This document shows positions 31,337 through 39,918 of a stretch of 64,000 bases of DNA, one piece after another. The stretch's first letter is position 1. Every line of letters starts with the position of its first letter. Source of the stretch: Asaia sp. W19. Its GTDB lineage: Bacteria; Pseudomonadota; Alphaproteobacteria; Acetobacterales; Acetobacteraceae. The stretch lies in contig NZ_PNQZ01000019.1 in the NCBI RefSeq assembly GCF_003994335.1, positions 186,002 to 250,001 of the forward strand. The letters run 5' to 3'. Below the pieces are notes generated by a model. The model was not told the origin of the DNA and did no database searches. It saw nothing but the letters and a program-made list of their open reading frames with translations. The position numbers and the translations under genes are program-made.

Positions 31337-32265
31337 CATTTGAGAATAGTTCGCAACACGCTGATTTTTCTCAGATATTCCGGTGCGCGATCATACAGGC
31401 TTCGCGGCACGACTCCCAGCGTTTCAAACGACCCTGTCGCTGATGTCACAATATTGTCTTGAGAGAGCATGGCGAGCTGGTCACGCGTCAGCAATTTCCC
31501 GGGAAGACGCTCCAAAAGCATCGCCTGGATTTCGGCCAGCCCGTTCGGTACCGACAGCAGGCGGGGCGTGCGTCCAACGGTCTGCGCCACAAAACGCATG
31601 ATCTCTTCCATAGTGACCTGATGCGGCCCACCCAGTTCAAAGACACCTGTGTGTTCTCCCGTAAGGCATAGGAAGGCAGCGCGCGCTACGTCCTCCACAA
31701 AGACGGGTTGCAGCTTCGTTTGCGGATAATAGACCGGCAGTGCCGGGAGGCATTTCGCCATGAGGGCAAACAGCGTCAGGAAACTGTCACCGGGGCCGAA
31801 CACCACACTTGGCCGCAAAAGCGCTGCACCGGGAAAAGCCGCCATGACACGACGCTCCCCCTCCGCCTTGCTGCGCCCATAGCGCGATGGCGCATCAGGC
31901 GCAGCACCAATCGCCGAGACATGGACGAAACGGGACAGTTTTGCCTCGCTTGCCCGCCGCGCGACATTTTCAGCGGCTTCGACATTCATGCGCTCGAATG
32001 TCGTGTGCCCTTTTTCGGTCAGGATCGACACCAGATTGATGGCCGCATCGGCGCCCCGCAGCGCGGCGCGCACGGACTCCTTGTCCGTCACGGAGGCGTA
32101 AACCGGCATGATACTGCCCTGCCCCGGTTTCGCCGCCAGCGCCGCGGCTTTCTCCGGTGCGCGGGAGGCCACGCGCACGTCATATCCGACATCGGCAAGC
32201 TGGCGCACGAGCGCCCGACCGATAAATCCGTTGCCCCCGAAAACGGTGATGATCGAACGGTCCAT
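31336..32265 (-). CDS. Complex I NDUFA9-like NAD(P)-binding protein
   Basis: 309 residues from the ATG at 32265, where the atypical short-chain-dehydrogenase Rossmann motif starts (VFGGNGFIGRALVRQLAD). A Y-x-x-x-K-like centre (YGRSKAEGE) and the RPSVVFGPGDSFLTLF segment are typical of the NDUFA9/COG0702 family. Alphaproteobacterial members are linked to respiratory complex I assembly or quinone metabolism, and binding NADPH as a structural cofactor is the family expectation. A single-gene unit, divergent from the tRNA-Leu gene. Confidence 0.82.
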   Translation of the reverse strand: MDRSIITVFGGNGFIGRALVRQLADVGYDVRVASRAPEKAAALAAKPGQGSIMPVYASVTDKESVRAALRGADAAINLVSILTEKGHTTFERMNVEAAENVARRASEAKLSRFVHVSAIGAAPDAPSRYGRSKAEGERRVMAAFPGAALLRPSVVFGPGDSFLTLFALMAKCLPALPVYYPQTKLQPVFVEDVARAAFLCLTGEHTGVFELGGPHQVTMEEIMRFVAQTVGRTPRLLSVPNGLAEIQAMLLERLPGKLLTRDQLAMLSQDNIVTSATGSFETLGVVPRSLYDRAPEYLRKISVLRTILK

Positions 32266-32379
32266 GGAAAAAATTCCTCTTTTTTTCAGAGGGGGTGTTG
32301 ACGCTCCCCGCATCCACCGGTAAACGCCACCTCACCGAACGGGATGCCGAAAAAAAACGGCGACCCGGACAGCCTCTGA

Positions 32380-32466
32380 GCCCAGATGGCGGAATTGGTA
32401 GACGCGCAGGTTTCAGGTACCTGTGTCCGCAAGGACGTGGAAGTTCGAGTCTTCTTCTGGGCACCA
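32380..32466 (+). tRNA. tRNA-Leu (anticodon CAG)
   Basis: 87 bases including an encoded CCA. Acceptor arms GCCCAGA and TCTGGGC pair perfectly. The D-loop region GGCGGAATTGGTAGACGC is typical of tRNA-Leu, and the anticodon stem CAGGT/ACCTG encloses TTCAGGT, giving anticodon CAG (decodes CUG). A long class II variable arm (TGTCCGCAAGGACGT) and the T arm follow. Confidence 0.97.
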
Positions 32467-32473
32467 TACGAAA

Positions 32474-32513
32474 AACGGAAAAGCCGACGAGAAATCGTCG
32501 GCTTCCGTTTTTT
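32474..32513 (+). terminator. Intrinsic terminator after tRNA-Leu
   Basis: AAGCCGACGA and TCGTCGGCTT pair around a GAAA tetraloop. With a two-base bulge the stem extends through CGG/CCG, and a run of six T follows. It lies between the tRNA and the RNase D start codon. Confidence 0.9.
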
Positions 32514-32534
32514 CTAGCCCCAGGGTTTCCAGAC

Positions 32535-33182
32535 ATGGCCGCACCGAGCGCTTCGATCCATCTCCATGATGGTGATCTCCCCGATGATTTCGATCTGGGT
32601 CCGGTGGTCGCAGTCGATACAGAAGCCATGGGTCTCAATCCCCATCGTGACCGCCTGTGCCTCGTGCAGCTCTCTGCAGGCGACGGTGAAGCCCATCTTG
32701 TCCAGATCCGCCCCAAATCGCTTGGCGGACGCTATGAGGACTGCCCGAACCTCAAGTCCCTTCTGGCTGATGACAGCGTGACCAAGCTCATGCATTTCGC
32801 CCGTTTCGATGTCGCCCTGCTTCAGCATGCGCTCGGCATCACGGTCGCTCCCGTCATCTGCACCAAGATCGCCGCGCGTCTGGTCCGCACCTTCACCGAC
32901 CGTCATGGTCTGGCCCATCTGTGCCGGGAGCTTCTGGGTGTCGATCTGGCAAAGCAGCAGCAGACGTCTGACTGGGGCTCCCAGATCCTGACCCCTGAAC
33001 AGTTGAGCTACGCTGCCTCGGACGTCCTGCATTTGCATGCGCTCTGGGCCAAGCTCGAGGCATTGCTGATCCGTGAAGGTCGTCGCGAACTCGCGCAGGC
33101 CTGTTACGACTTCCTGCCCGCGCGGGGCCGGCTGGACATTCTCGGCTATGAAGAGCCCGATATCTTCTCGCACCGCGCCTGA
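32535..33182 (+). CDS. Ribonuclease D-like 3'-5' exonuclease
   Basis: 215 residues from the ATG at 32535. The longer open frame runs back through the tRNA and is not real. DEDD-y exonuclease motifs are visible: I, VVAVDTEAMGL; II, LMHFARFDVALL; III, YAASDVLHLHALW with the tyrosine. It has only the catalytic domain, without HRDC domains, like other short alphaproteobacterial RNase D proteins. It trims RNA 3' ends, for example tRNA precursors; the tRNA-Leu gene sits immediately upstream, separated by a terminator. Confidence 0.88.
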   Translation: MAAPSASIHLHDGDLPDDFDLGPVVAVDTEAMGLNPHRDRLCLVQLSAGDGEAHLVQIRPKSLGGRYEDCPNLKSLLADDSVTKLMHFARFDVALLQHALGITVAPVICTKIAARLVRTFTDRHGLAHLCRELLGVDLAKQQQTSDWGSQILTPEQLSYAASDVLHLHALWAKLEALLIREGRRELAQACYDFLPARGRLDILGYEEPDIFSHRA

Positions 33183-33189
33183 ATCTCGC

Positions 33190-33215
33190 GCCGGCACCGT
33201 ACTTGGCCGGCTTTT
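33190..33215 (+). terminator. Terminator after RNase D gene
   Basis: GCCGGC (33190-33195) and GCCGGC (33206-33211) pair around a 10-base loop and are followed by TTTTCTC, 8 bases after the stop codon. Confidence 0.65.
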
Positions 33216-33308
33216 CTCGCCCGCAACGTGGTGCGCCGTGCCACAAAATGGCCTCTCGCGGGGCTGCAGGATGATTGACCTCAGCGCAGCAAAGCGGGAA
33301 GAGAACGC

Positions 33309-34388
33309 ATGACCGAGCTTTCCCCTTCCGGCTCCCGGACCGTGACCGATAGCGCGCAGGCAGAGCATCAGGCGCTTGAGAGCGCCCAGGCCACGCTGCA
33401 GGCCGAGATCGCCGGACTCTCCGCTCTTCAGGCGGCTCTTGGCATTTCCCCATCCCGAGATTGCGCCCCTTCTGCCGTCGAGGGCGCTGGTCCAGGGACT
33501 CTGGCGCGAGGATTTGAGCGGGCTGTAGCGGCCATTTCGGCCATGACAGGCCGGGTCGTCGTTTCCGGGATAGGTAAATCGGGCCATATCGGCCGCAAGA
33601 TCCAGGCAACTTTCGCCTCGACCGGCACACCGGCTTTTTTCGTCCATCCGGCCGAAGCTGCCCATGGCGATCTGGGCATGATCGACAGCCACGATATCCT
33701 GCTGCTGTTCTCACAGTCGGGCGAGACGAGCGAACTTGCGGCATTGCTTGAACATGCGGCGCGCCACGCCCTGCCGGTCATAGGCGTTACCTCATCGCCG
33801 AGTTCGACACTCGCCCGCGCGAGCAGCGTCGTGCTCTGCCTACCTCCTGCGCGTGAGGCCTGTCCGATGGGGCTCGCCCCCACCACCAGCACGATCATGC
33901 AGCTCGCACTGGGCGATGCGCTCGCCATCGCCCTTCTGGAAAGACGCGGCTTTACGGCCAATGATTTCGGCGCCTTTCATCCTGGTGGCAAACTGGGCTC
34001 GCTGCTGCGCCCGGTGCACAAGCTGATGCATGAGGGTGATGCCCTGCCCCTGGGCACAGCCAGCATGACACTTTCGAACGTCATCATGGAAATGACGCGT
34101 AAGGCGTTTGGGTGTATCGGCATCATCGATGAGACAGGGGCTCTGATCGGGCTGGTCAGCGATGGAGATCTACGCCCGGCCCTGACGCGCAACCTCGACA
34201 CCACGACGGCAGGCGAGATCATGAACCGCGATCCCATTACGACGCGTGGCGACATGCTCGCTCAGGAGGTCATTCATCTCATGACCGCCCGACGCAAGGC
34301 GATCAACAGCCTGTTCATTCTCGATGAGGACCGCCGTCCTGTCGGGATCGTCCGCCTCCATGACCTCCTGCGTACGGGGATCGCATGA
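33309..34388 (+). CDS. kdsD: Arabinose-5-phosphate isomerase (KpsF/GutQ family)
   Basis: 359 residues. The SIS domain carries GRVVVSGIGKSGHIGRKIQATFASTGTPAFF and the S-Q-S-G-E-T phosphosugar loop (LFSQSGETSEL). A pair of CBS domains occupies about 230-359. It makes D-arabinose 5-phosphate from ribulose 5-phosphate, the first step to Kdo for LPS. The stop overlaps the lptC start (ATGA), tying Kdo supply to LPS export. It is about 30 residues longer than usual because of a Pro/Ala-rich insert near residues 45-65, before the core. Confidence 0.93.
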   Translation: MTELSPSGSRTVTDSAQAEHQALESAQATLQAEIAGLSALQAALGISPSRDCAPSAVEGAGPGTLARGFERAVAAISAMTGRVVVSGIGKSGHIGRKIQATFASTGTPAFFVHPAEAAHGDLGMIDSHDILLLFSQSGETSELAALLEHAARHALPVIGVTSSPSSTLARASSVVLCLPPAREACPMGLAPTTSTIMQLALGDALAIALLERRGFTANDFGAFHPGGKLGSLLRPVHKLMHEGDALPLGTASMTLSNVIMEMTRKAFGCIGIIDETGALIGLVSDGDLRPALTRNLDTTTAGEIMNRDPITTRGDMLAQEVIHLMTARRKAINSLFILDEDRRPVGIVRLHDLLRTGIA

Positions 34389-35152
34389 CAGACACGCCGC
34401 CCCCCGAAGAACGCAAGAAGCCGCAACGCGACGATTTCTCGCGTGACGCTGCCAAACTCGCGGCGCTGCGCGAAGCCATGCGTGAACAGGGCCAGTCACG
34501 GCAGCGCGCGATCCCGACGACCTCGGATCTCGCATCGCGTCGTCGCCTGCTCGACACCGCCAAATGGGCGCTTCCGTTGCTTGCTGCGGTGTTGCTGGGC
34601 TCCATTGCGGTCTGGCCTGAAATCGCCCGCTGGCTGAGCGCCAACCGCGCGGTGATGCAGGAAATGGCCCAGATGCGCGTCGAAAGCGGCAATCTGGAGG
34701 GCGCGATCTATCGCGGCCTTGATGCCCATGACCGGCCCTATATGATCACCGCACGCGTTGCCCATCAGAACGGGCCGGAACGGATCGATCTGGTTGACCC
34801 GGTTGCCGATACGCATATGGCAGGCGGCGGCTGGGCCGAGATCCGGGCGGATAAAGGCGTGTACATGCAGCACGAGCAGACACTCAATCTGACAGGTCAT
34901 GTCGTTCTGTACCGTGATGACGGCACGCTCCTCAACGGGCTCACGGCCGATATGGACCTGCATCGCAGTGTGATTGCCTCGAATGACTGGGTCCACGCCG
35001 AGGGACCATTTGGCATCCTCGACGCGCAAGGCTATTTTATCGACCAGCACGCCAATCTGCTGCAATTTGTCGGGCCCCAGCGTGTCATCCGCAATGACGA
35101 CCGCCAGGATGCCATGCCGTCTCTTACTTCACCCGCACATAAGGCCCCATGA
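34385..35152 (+). CDS. lptC: LPS export system protein LptC
   Basis: 255 residues. The N-terminal 65 residues are polar, followed by one membrane helix (about 60-77, WALPLLAAVLLGSIAVWP). A periplasmic beta-jellyroll of the LptC/YrbK type then includes YRGLDAHDRPYMITA and NLTGHVVLYRDDGTLL. It bridges the inner-membrane LptBFG transporter to LptA. It overlaps kdsD and lptA by 4 bases at either end. The cytoplasmic N-terminus is longer than in E. coli LptC. Confidence 0.88.
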   Translation: MTDTPPPEERKKPQRDDFSRDAAKLAALREAMREQGQSRQRAIPTTSDLASRRRLLDTAKWALPLLAAVLLGSIAVWPEIARWLSANRAVMQEMAQMRVESGNLEGAIYRGLDAHDRPYMITARVAHQNGPERIDLVDPVADTHMAGGGWAEIRADKGVYMQHEQTLNLTGHVVLYRDDGTLLNGLTADMDLHRSVIASNDWVHAEGPFGILDAQGYFIDQHANLLQFVGPQRVIRNDDRQDAMPSLTSPAHKAP

Positions 35153-36129
35153 TGCGCCGCCTCCTTCCTGCCCTGACCCTGAGCTCGCTGCTCATGGGAC
35201 TGCCGGTCCCCGGCGCTTCTATCCTTGGGCTCTCGGCCCAGCATGCCTTTGCCCAGGCGCTGGACATGTCTCATGGCGAGCAGGTGCATATCAGCTCAGC
35301 CGGACCGCAGACCTATGATCATGATGCCCAGACGGTGACCTTCGTGGATCAGGCGCGGGCCATTCGTGGCGACGTGACCATCGATGCCGACCAGCTCATC
35401 GGGTTCCTTCGCAAGAAGGCACCAGACCCGAACGCCCCCAAACCGGCCGATGACCAACCCCAGGATGGGGAGAAAAAGCCGGGCGATGACGGTGCCATGG
35501 GCGGTTCCATGGAGCTTTATCGCATGGAGGCGATCGGCCATGTACATATCTACACGACGACCGATCAGGCCTGGGGCGACAAGGCCCTGTATGACATCGA
35601 CCAGGCCGTGCTCGTCATGACGGGCAAGGCTTTGAAGCTGACCACACCTCAGGATGTCATGACCGCGCGTGACGTGATGGAATATCACGCCAATACCCGC
35701 ATGTCGGTCGGGCGTGGCGATGCCACCGTGACCACCAATGATGGCAAGCGCATCAAGGCGGACGTGCTCGTGGCCTTCAGCAAGCCCGATTCGGCCCCTG
35801 CAAACGCGCCGAAATCTCCAGCTCCCGGCGGGGATGGTACGGCGCGCTCCTCGAAGCTCGATCGCGCCTACGCATGGGGTCACGTAATGCTCCGCACCCC
35901 CAATGAGACGGCGACAGGCGATCGCGGCGTCTATGTCTTCGACACGGAGATGGCCCGGTTGATCGGCCATGTGCATGTCACGAGCGGGCAGAATCAGAAT
36001 AACGGCGCCTCGGCCATCGTGAACATGAAGACCGGTGTTGCGATCATGAACCCGGCGCCCGGCCAGCGTGTCGAGGGGCTTGTGATCCCCAACGAGGCCT
36101 CCAGCAGCAAGCCGGGGGATATGCGGTGA
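35149..36129 (+). CDS. lptA: LptA/OstA-family LPS transport protein, enlarged
   Basis: 326 residues, against roughly 180 in E. coli. A signal peptide (about 1-36, ending AFAQA) is followed by OstA-type beta repeats (VTFVDQARAIRGDVTIDADQL; MELYRMEAIGHVHIYT; LDRAYAWGHVMLRTP). Two Pro/Asp/Lys-rich segments (near 85-120 and 222-242) interrupt the fold. It forms the periplasmic bridge carrying LPS. The stop is followed by a small hairpin and a 112-base gap before lptB. Confidence 0.88.
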   Translation: MMRRLLPALTLSSLLMGLPVPGASILGLSAQHAFAQALDMSHGEQVHISSAGPQTYDHDAQTVTFVDQARAIRGDVTIDADQLIGFLRKKAPDPNAPKPADDQPQDGEKKPGDDGAMGGSMELYRMEAIGHVHIYTTTDQAWGDKALYDIDQAVLVMTGKALKLTTPQDVMTARDVMEYHANTRMSVGRGDATVTTNDGKRIKADVLVAFSKPDSAPANAPKSPAPGGDGTARSSKLDRAYAWGHVMLRTPNETATGDRGVYVFDTEMARLIGHVHVTSGQNQNNGASAIVNMKTGVAIMNPAPGQRVEGLVIPNEASSSKPGDMR

Positions 36130-36241
36130 CGGGAGGCAGATGCCTCCGGGCGCGCATCCCGGCCCCCACACGTGACTTGACCTTGGGAAGCGCGTGCCTG
36201 ATGAACAGGGCACTGACTGATTCGGTTGTGAGAAATTTGGG

Positions 36242-37033
36242 ATGAGCGATACCGTGACGAGCAACAGCGAAACCGTCGTGCTGCGTACGGTACGGGACGA
36301 TCCGATGACCCGCACGGGACTGATCGCCCATGGTATTGGGAAGAGCTACAAAAAGCGTCAGGTCGTGCGCGATGTATCGATTCAGGTGCAACGCGGCGAG
36401 GCTGTGGGGCTCCTTGGTCCCAACGGAGCCGGCAAAACCACCAGCTTCTATATGATCGTCGGGCTGGTTCAGCCAGATACGGGCACCATCACCCTCGATG
36501 GTGCTGATATCACCCAGTTACCCATGTATCGTCGCGCGCGTCTTGGCATTGGCTACCTGCCGCAGGAGGCCAGTATCTTTCGCGGGCTGAATGTCGAGCA
36601 GAACATCCTCGCCGCGCTCGAGGTGGTGGAACCCGATTACGACCGGCGCCAGACCATGCTGGACGGGCTTCTGGCAGAGTTTGGTATCTCGCATCTGCGT
36701 CACTCGCCCTCGCTCGCACTTTCGGGTGGTGAACGCCGCCGTCTCGAAATTGCCCGCGCGCTTGCAAGCCAGCCCAACTACATCCTGCTCGACGAACCTC
36801 TGGCCGGTATTGATCCGATTGCTGTGGGTGAAATTCGTGACCTCGTCTCGCATCTCAAGGATCGCGGGATTGGCGTGCTGATTACCGATCATAACGTTCG
36901 CGAAACCCTTGAGGTCATCGACCGGGCCTATATCATGCATTCCGGTCAGGTGCTGATGGAAGGCATCCCGGAGGAGATCGTTGCGAATGAGGACGTGCGT
37001 CGCGTCTATCTGGGAGAAAACTTCTCCCTCTGA
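36242..37033 (+). CDS. lptB: LPS export ABC transporter ATP-binding protein LptB
   Basis: 263 residues. Walker [13 protein letters not shown], signature [15 protein letters not shown], Walker [15 protein letters not shown] and the H-loop ITDHNVRE are all intact. An N-terminal tail of about 20 residues precedes the first strand, and an ATG at 36305 is an alternative start. It powers LPS extraction with LptF/LptG, whose genes are not in the window. rpoN begins 6 bases after the stop, an arrangement common in proteobacteria. Confidence 0.94.
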   Translation: MSDTVTSNSETVVLRTVRDDPMTRTGLIAHGIGKSYKKRQVVRDVSIQVQRGEAVGLLGPNGAGKTTSFYMIVGLVQPDTGTITLDGADITQLPMYRRARLGIGYLPQEASIFRGLNVEQNILAALEVVEPDYDRRQTMLDGLLAEFGISHLRHSPSLALSGGERRRLEIARALASQPNYILLDEPLAGIDPIAVGEIRDLVSHLKDRGIGVLITDHNVRETLEVIDRAYIMHSGQVLMEGIPEEIVANEDVRRVYLGENFSL

Positions 37034-37039
37034 TCGTTG

Positions 37040-38503
37040 ATGTCGCGGCTTACTCTCCAGCCGCGCCAAACGACCGGGCTCGTCATGACGGCCGAGTTGC
37101 AGCAGGCGATCGGCCTCCTTCAGCTCTCCAATCAGGAGCTTCTGTCAGAGCTCACTCTGGCGGCCGAATCCAACCCGCTGCTCATTGTCTCTCCTCCCGC
37201 ACCCGATGCTCCGATGCGGGAAGCGCCCCTCGCCCACGCGGAAGAGGCGCGCGCAGGAGATCTCCCTCCCGACTGGGACCCGGAGATGTCTCCCGCAGAA
37301 CTGTCCCAGTGGGATGACGAGCCTCTCCCGCGCCATGGCACATTTGACAGCGAGGACCAGACCGGCCTCGAACCCAGAGCCTCGGGTCCCTCTGCTCTTA
37401 CCCTGATACTCGAACAGATCAGGCGGGCCTTTCCCAATTCGGCCGAGCGCGCCATCGCCCTGGCTCTTCTGGAAGAGATCGACGAAAACGGGCGACTGGA
37501 ATGTTCGCTGCAGAGCCTCGTCGCAACGCTGGGCTGCACTTTGGCAGAACTTGAGGCGGTACGGGGGCAGATGCTGCAATTCGACCCGGCGGGCTGTTTT
37601 GCCCTCACCCTTGCCGAATGTCTGGCCGCACAGTTTCGCGCGCAGAACCGCTATGACCCGGCAGTGGCACGCCTGCTCGATCATCTCGACTGGCTGGCGC
37701 GGGGCGAGCATGATCGGCTGCGCAAAACCTGCGGGTTGGACGAAAGCGATTATGCAGATCTGCTTCGCGAACTGCGTGGCCTGGACCCACGTCCCGGCGC
37801 CGGACTGGCAGAAATCCGCAATGGCGGAGACGACACATCCCTCGACCCGTCCGGGCAGGTCGCGCCTGATGTTCTGATCACACTGGTGCGGAATACACCG
37901 GTGGTAACGCTCAACCCAGCGACATGGCCCCGCCTGGACATCGACGAAGCGCTTTACAGGCGGCTGCTGGAAGGCAGAGACTCAGACCGTTCCTACGCTC
38001 AGGAAAAACAAGGCGAGGCCAGAACCCTGCTACGCGCTGTGGAGCAGAGAGCCCGATCCCTCCTCCTGATCTGTCAGGCCGTGGCCCAGCATCAATACCT
38101 ATTCCTCGGCGACGGTATAAGCGCCTTGCGCCCCCTCACCCTTGCACAGATCGCCAGTGCCACGGGCCTCCATGAAAGCACAGTAAGCCGGGTTACCGCG
38201 ACGCGCCTGGTCGAGACGCCTCAGGGCGTTCTTCCGTTACGACGCTTCTTCTCGACCGCCTTGGGGGAGGAGACGGAACAGACGAGCGCCGATGCCATCA
38301 AGGTGCGCATTCGCCAGATCCTGAATGCCGAAAGCCCGGACGCGATATTGTCGGACGACGCCGTAACGGCGAGCCTTCAGTCAGAAGGAATTGCCATCCA
38401 GAGGCGCACGGTCGCGAAATATCGCGAAGCCCTTGGCATCGCTGGATCGGCCCAGCGCAGACGGGATCAGAAACTCAAGGCTACTCTCGCACTCCGTGGG
38501 TGA
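37040..38503 (+). CDS. rpoN: RNA polymerase sigma-54 factor
   Basis: 487 residues from ATG 37040. Region I (QTTGLVMTAELQQAIGLLQLSNQEL) is glutamine-rich as expected. An acidic region II and the core-binding domain follow. A helix-turn-helix (LTLAQIASATGLHESTVSRVT) and the C-terminal RpoN box (QRRTVAKYREALG) end the protein. The box begins with Gln instead of the usual Ala. It directs transcription from -24/-12 promoters with enhancer-binding activators. The hpf and ptsN genes often found next to rpoN are absent here; a convergent RidA gene follows. Confidence 0.94.
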   Translation: MSRLTLQPRQTTGLVMTAELQQAIGLLQLSNQELLSELTLAAESNPLLIVSPPAPDAPMREAPLAHAEEARAGDLPPDWDPEMSPAELSQWDDEPLPRHGTFDSEDQTGLEPRASGPSALTLILEQIRRAFPNSAERAIALALLEEIDENGRLECSLQSLVATLGCTLAELEAVRGQMLQFDPAGCFALTLAECLAAQFRAQNRYDPAVARLLDHLDWLARGEHDRLRKTCGLDESDYADLLRELRGLDPRPGAGLAEIRNGGDDTSLDPSGQVAPDVLITLVRNTPVVTLNPATWPRLDIDEALYRRLLEGRDSDRSYAQEKQGEARTLLRAVEQRARSLLLICQAVAQHQYLFLGDGISALRPLTLAQIASATGLHESTVSRVTATRLVETPQGVLPLRRFFSTALGEETEQTSADAIKVRIRQILNAESPDAILSDDAVTASLQSEGIAIQRRTVAKYREALGIAGSAQRRRDQKLKATLALRG

Positions 38504-38530
38504 CGGACCTCCTCGCGCGAGGACTCCGCT

Positions 38531-38893
38531 TCAGAGAGCGGCGATGGCCGTGATTTCGACCAGCCAGGCCGAGTTGACGAGACGCGCCTCGACTGTGGCG
38601 CGGGCTGGCTTGTGATTATGGTCCAGCCAGGCATCCCAGGCCCGATTCATACCGTCGATGTCAGTGATGTCGGTCAGGAAAATCTGAACCGAAAGCAGGC
38701 GTGTCTTGTCCGTTCCAGCCTCAGCCAGAAGCGCGTCGATCTGGCGCAGGATATCGGCCGTCTGACCCTCCGTATCAAGCGAAGCGTCATCGGCCACCTG
38801 CCCGGCCAGATAAAGCGTGTTGCCGTGACGGACTGCGCCGCTCAGACGATTCTCTTCTGCAAAGCGCTGGATATCGACGGAATGATGGCTCAT
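38531..38893 (-). CDS. RidA family protein (enamine/imine deaminase)
   Basis: 120 residues, the size of RidA/YjgF proteins. The TLYLAGQVADD segment, the QTADILRQIDALLAEAG helix and the C-terminal ARATVEARLVNSAWLVEITAIAAL carry the conserved Arg and Glu pattern of the active cleft. RidA proteins hydrolyse reactive enamine intermediates from PLP enzymes. It starts 1 base after the DUF1150 stop, so it is probably read from the Hsp20 promoter as a third gene. Confidence 0.9.
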   Translation of the reverse strand: MSHHSVDIQRFAEENRLSGAVRHGNTLYLAGQVADDASLDTEGQTADILRQIDALLAEAGTDKTRLLSVQIFLTDITDIDGMNRAWDAWLDHNHKPARATVEARLVNSAWLVEITAIAAL

Positions 38894-38894
38894 C

Positions 38895-39149
38895 TCAGTG
38901 GACCCAGGCCGGAATCATCTCATGGTCGACGATCGCCTCAAAAGCGCTCGACCGGTCTTCTGCAAGCGCCATGGGCGTTCCGTCAGCCGCGTGAATGGCA
39001 AACGCGGCTTCTCCCTCATAGACAACCGGCTTGACATAGGCCATGCGGCTCATCCCGAATTCCTTGAGATCCTGATGAGTCATGCGCCGCAGGTCGGACA
39101 AGGGAGCCTGCTTGGCACCCATCTCTTCATCGCGCAGGGTTTTGGTCAT
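38895..39149 (-). CDS. DUF1150 family protein
   Basis: 84 residues. It matches the alphaproteobacterial DUF1150 pattern (GMSRMAYVKPVVYEG...FAIHAADGTPMALAEDR). Its place directly downstream of a small heat-shock protein gene is the usual one. The function is unknown; the context suggests a stress role. Confidence 0.85.
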   Translation of the reverse strand: MTKTLRDEEMGAKQAPLSDLRRMTHQDLKEFGMSRMAYVKPVVYEGEAAFAIHAADGTPMALAEDRSSAFEAIVDHEMIPAWVH

Positions 39150-39233
39150 ACTGCATACTTTCTTTCAGATCGGACAGGTAACCCGCCCGAAAGGGCCATA
39201 CAGCCCGAAACACTTATAGGCCCTGATCCAGGT

Positions 39234-39731
39234 TTATTCATCGTCAAGATCGCGAATGGCGCGGCTGCGCCGTGGCTTGGGCATCTCGATATGGGTCGCT
39301 CGTGCCACAGGGTGCTCGCGCCGTCCGGCACTGATCTCGATGCGTTTGACGCGCACCTCCGGCTGAGGTCGGAAGAGATCGATATGGAGCAGCCCGTTAT
39401 CCAGCCAGGCTTCCCCGACCTCGATATTCTCGGCCAGAACGAAGGCCTTCTGAAATTGACGTGCCGCAATACCTCGATGAAGGAAAACCCGACCCTGGCT
39501 GTCATCAGTCTGACGGCCGCGTATCACGAGCTGGTTGTCTTCTTGGGTGATATGCAGATCGTCCATCACAAACCCTGCAACGGCAAGGGTGATGCGTAGC
39601 GTCGTCTGGTTCAGCTGCTCGATGTTATAGGGCGGATAGCCGTCGGAAGCAGTTTTGGACGCGCGCTCGAGCATCTGCTCGAGGTGGTCGAAACCGAGAA
39701 ACATGGGTGACGTAAACAGACGGCCTGACAT
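39234..39731 (-). CDS. Small heat-shock protein, Hsp20 family
   Basis: 165 residues from the ATG at 39731, preceded by AGGAGG; a longer frame adds 20 unsupported residues. The alpha-crystallin domain (about 38-130) includes LRITLAVAGFVMDDLHITQEDNQLVIRGRQ and the strand LDNGLLHIDLFRP. The C-terminal tail lacks an obvious I-x-I. It holds unfolding proteins for refolding. A sigma-32-like promoter is visible upstream. DUF1150 and RidA genes follow. Confidence 0.92.
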   Translation of the reverse strand: MSGRLFTSPMFLGFDHLEQMLERASKTASDGYPPYNIEQLNQTTLRITLAVAGFVMDDLHITQEDNQLVIRGRQTDDSQGRVFLHRGIAARQFQKAFVLAENIEVGEAWLDNGLLHIDLFRPQPEVRVKRIEISAGRREHPVARATHIEMPKPRRSRAIRDLDDE

Positions 39732-39798
39732 GCAGCCTCCTCTAGGAGCGAGACATAAGGGAGATCTTGCCCGAATGCGGCGCAGGATCACTTTCCCG

Positions 39799-39827
39799 AT
39801 ATGGGCATGTTTGGCGCGCGCTGCAAG
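39799..39827 (-). promoter_or_regulatory. Putative heat-shock (sigma-32, RpoH) promoter of hsp20
   Basis: On the minus strand CTTGCAG (39827-39821), a 15-base spacer and CCCATAT (39805-39799) match the RpoH pattern CTTG(A)A - N13-15 - CCCATnT. The -10 ends 67 bases before the Hsp20 start codon. Confidence 0.55.
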
Positions 39828-39918
39828 CGCGTGAGCACCCGCAATCCCATGAAGTTTCGCTGGGTTAGCGCCTTTAGAACTGGTTTTCTCAGGACCGACT
39901 CGTTACATCCGCAGCATC

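Noticed and set aside
32295-32534. Long N-terminal extension of the RNase D frame
   Set aside because: It reads through the tRNA-Leu gene and its terminator; the conserved protein begins at 32535.
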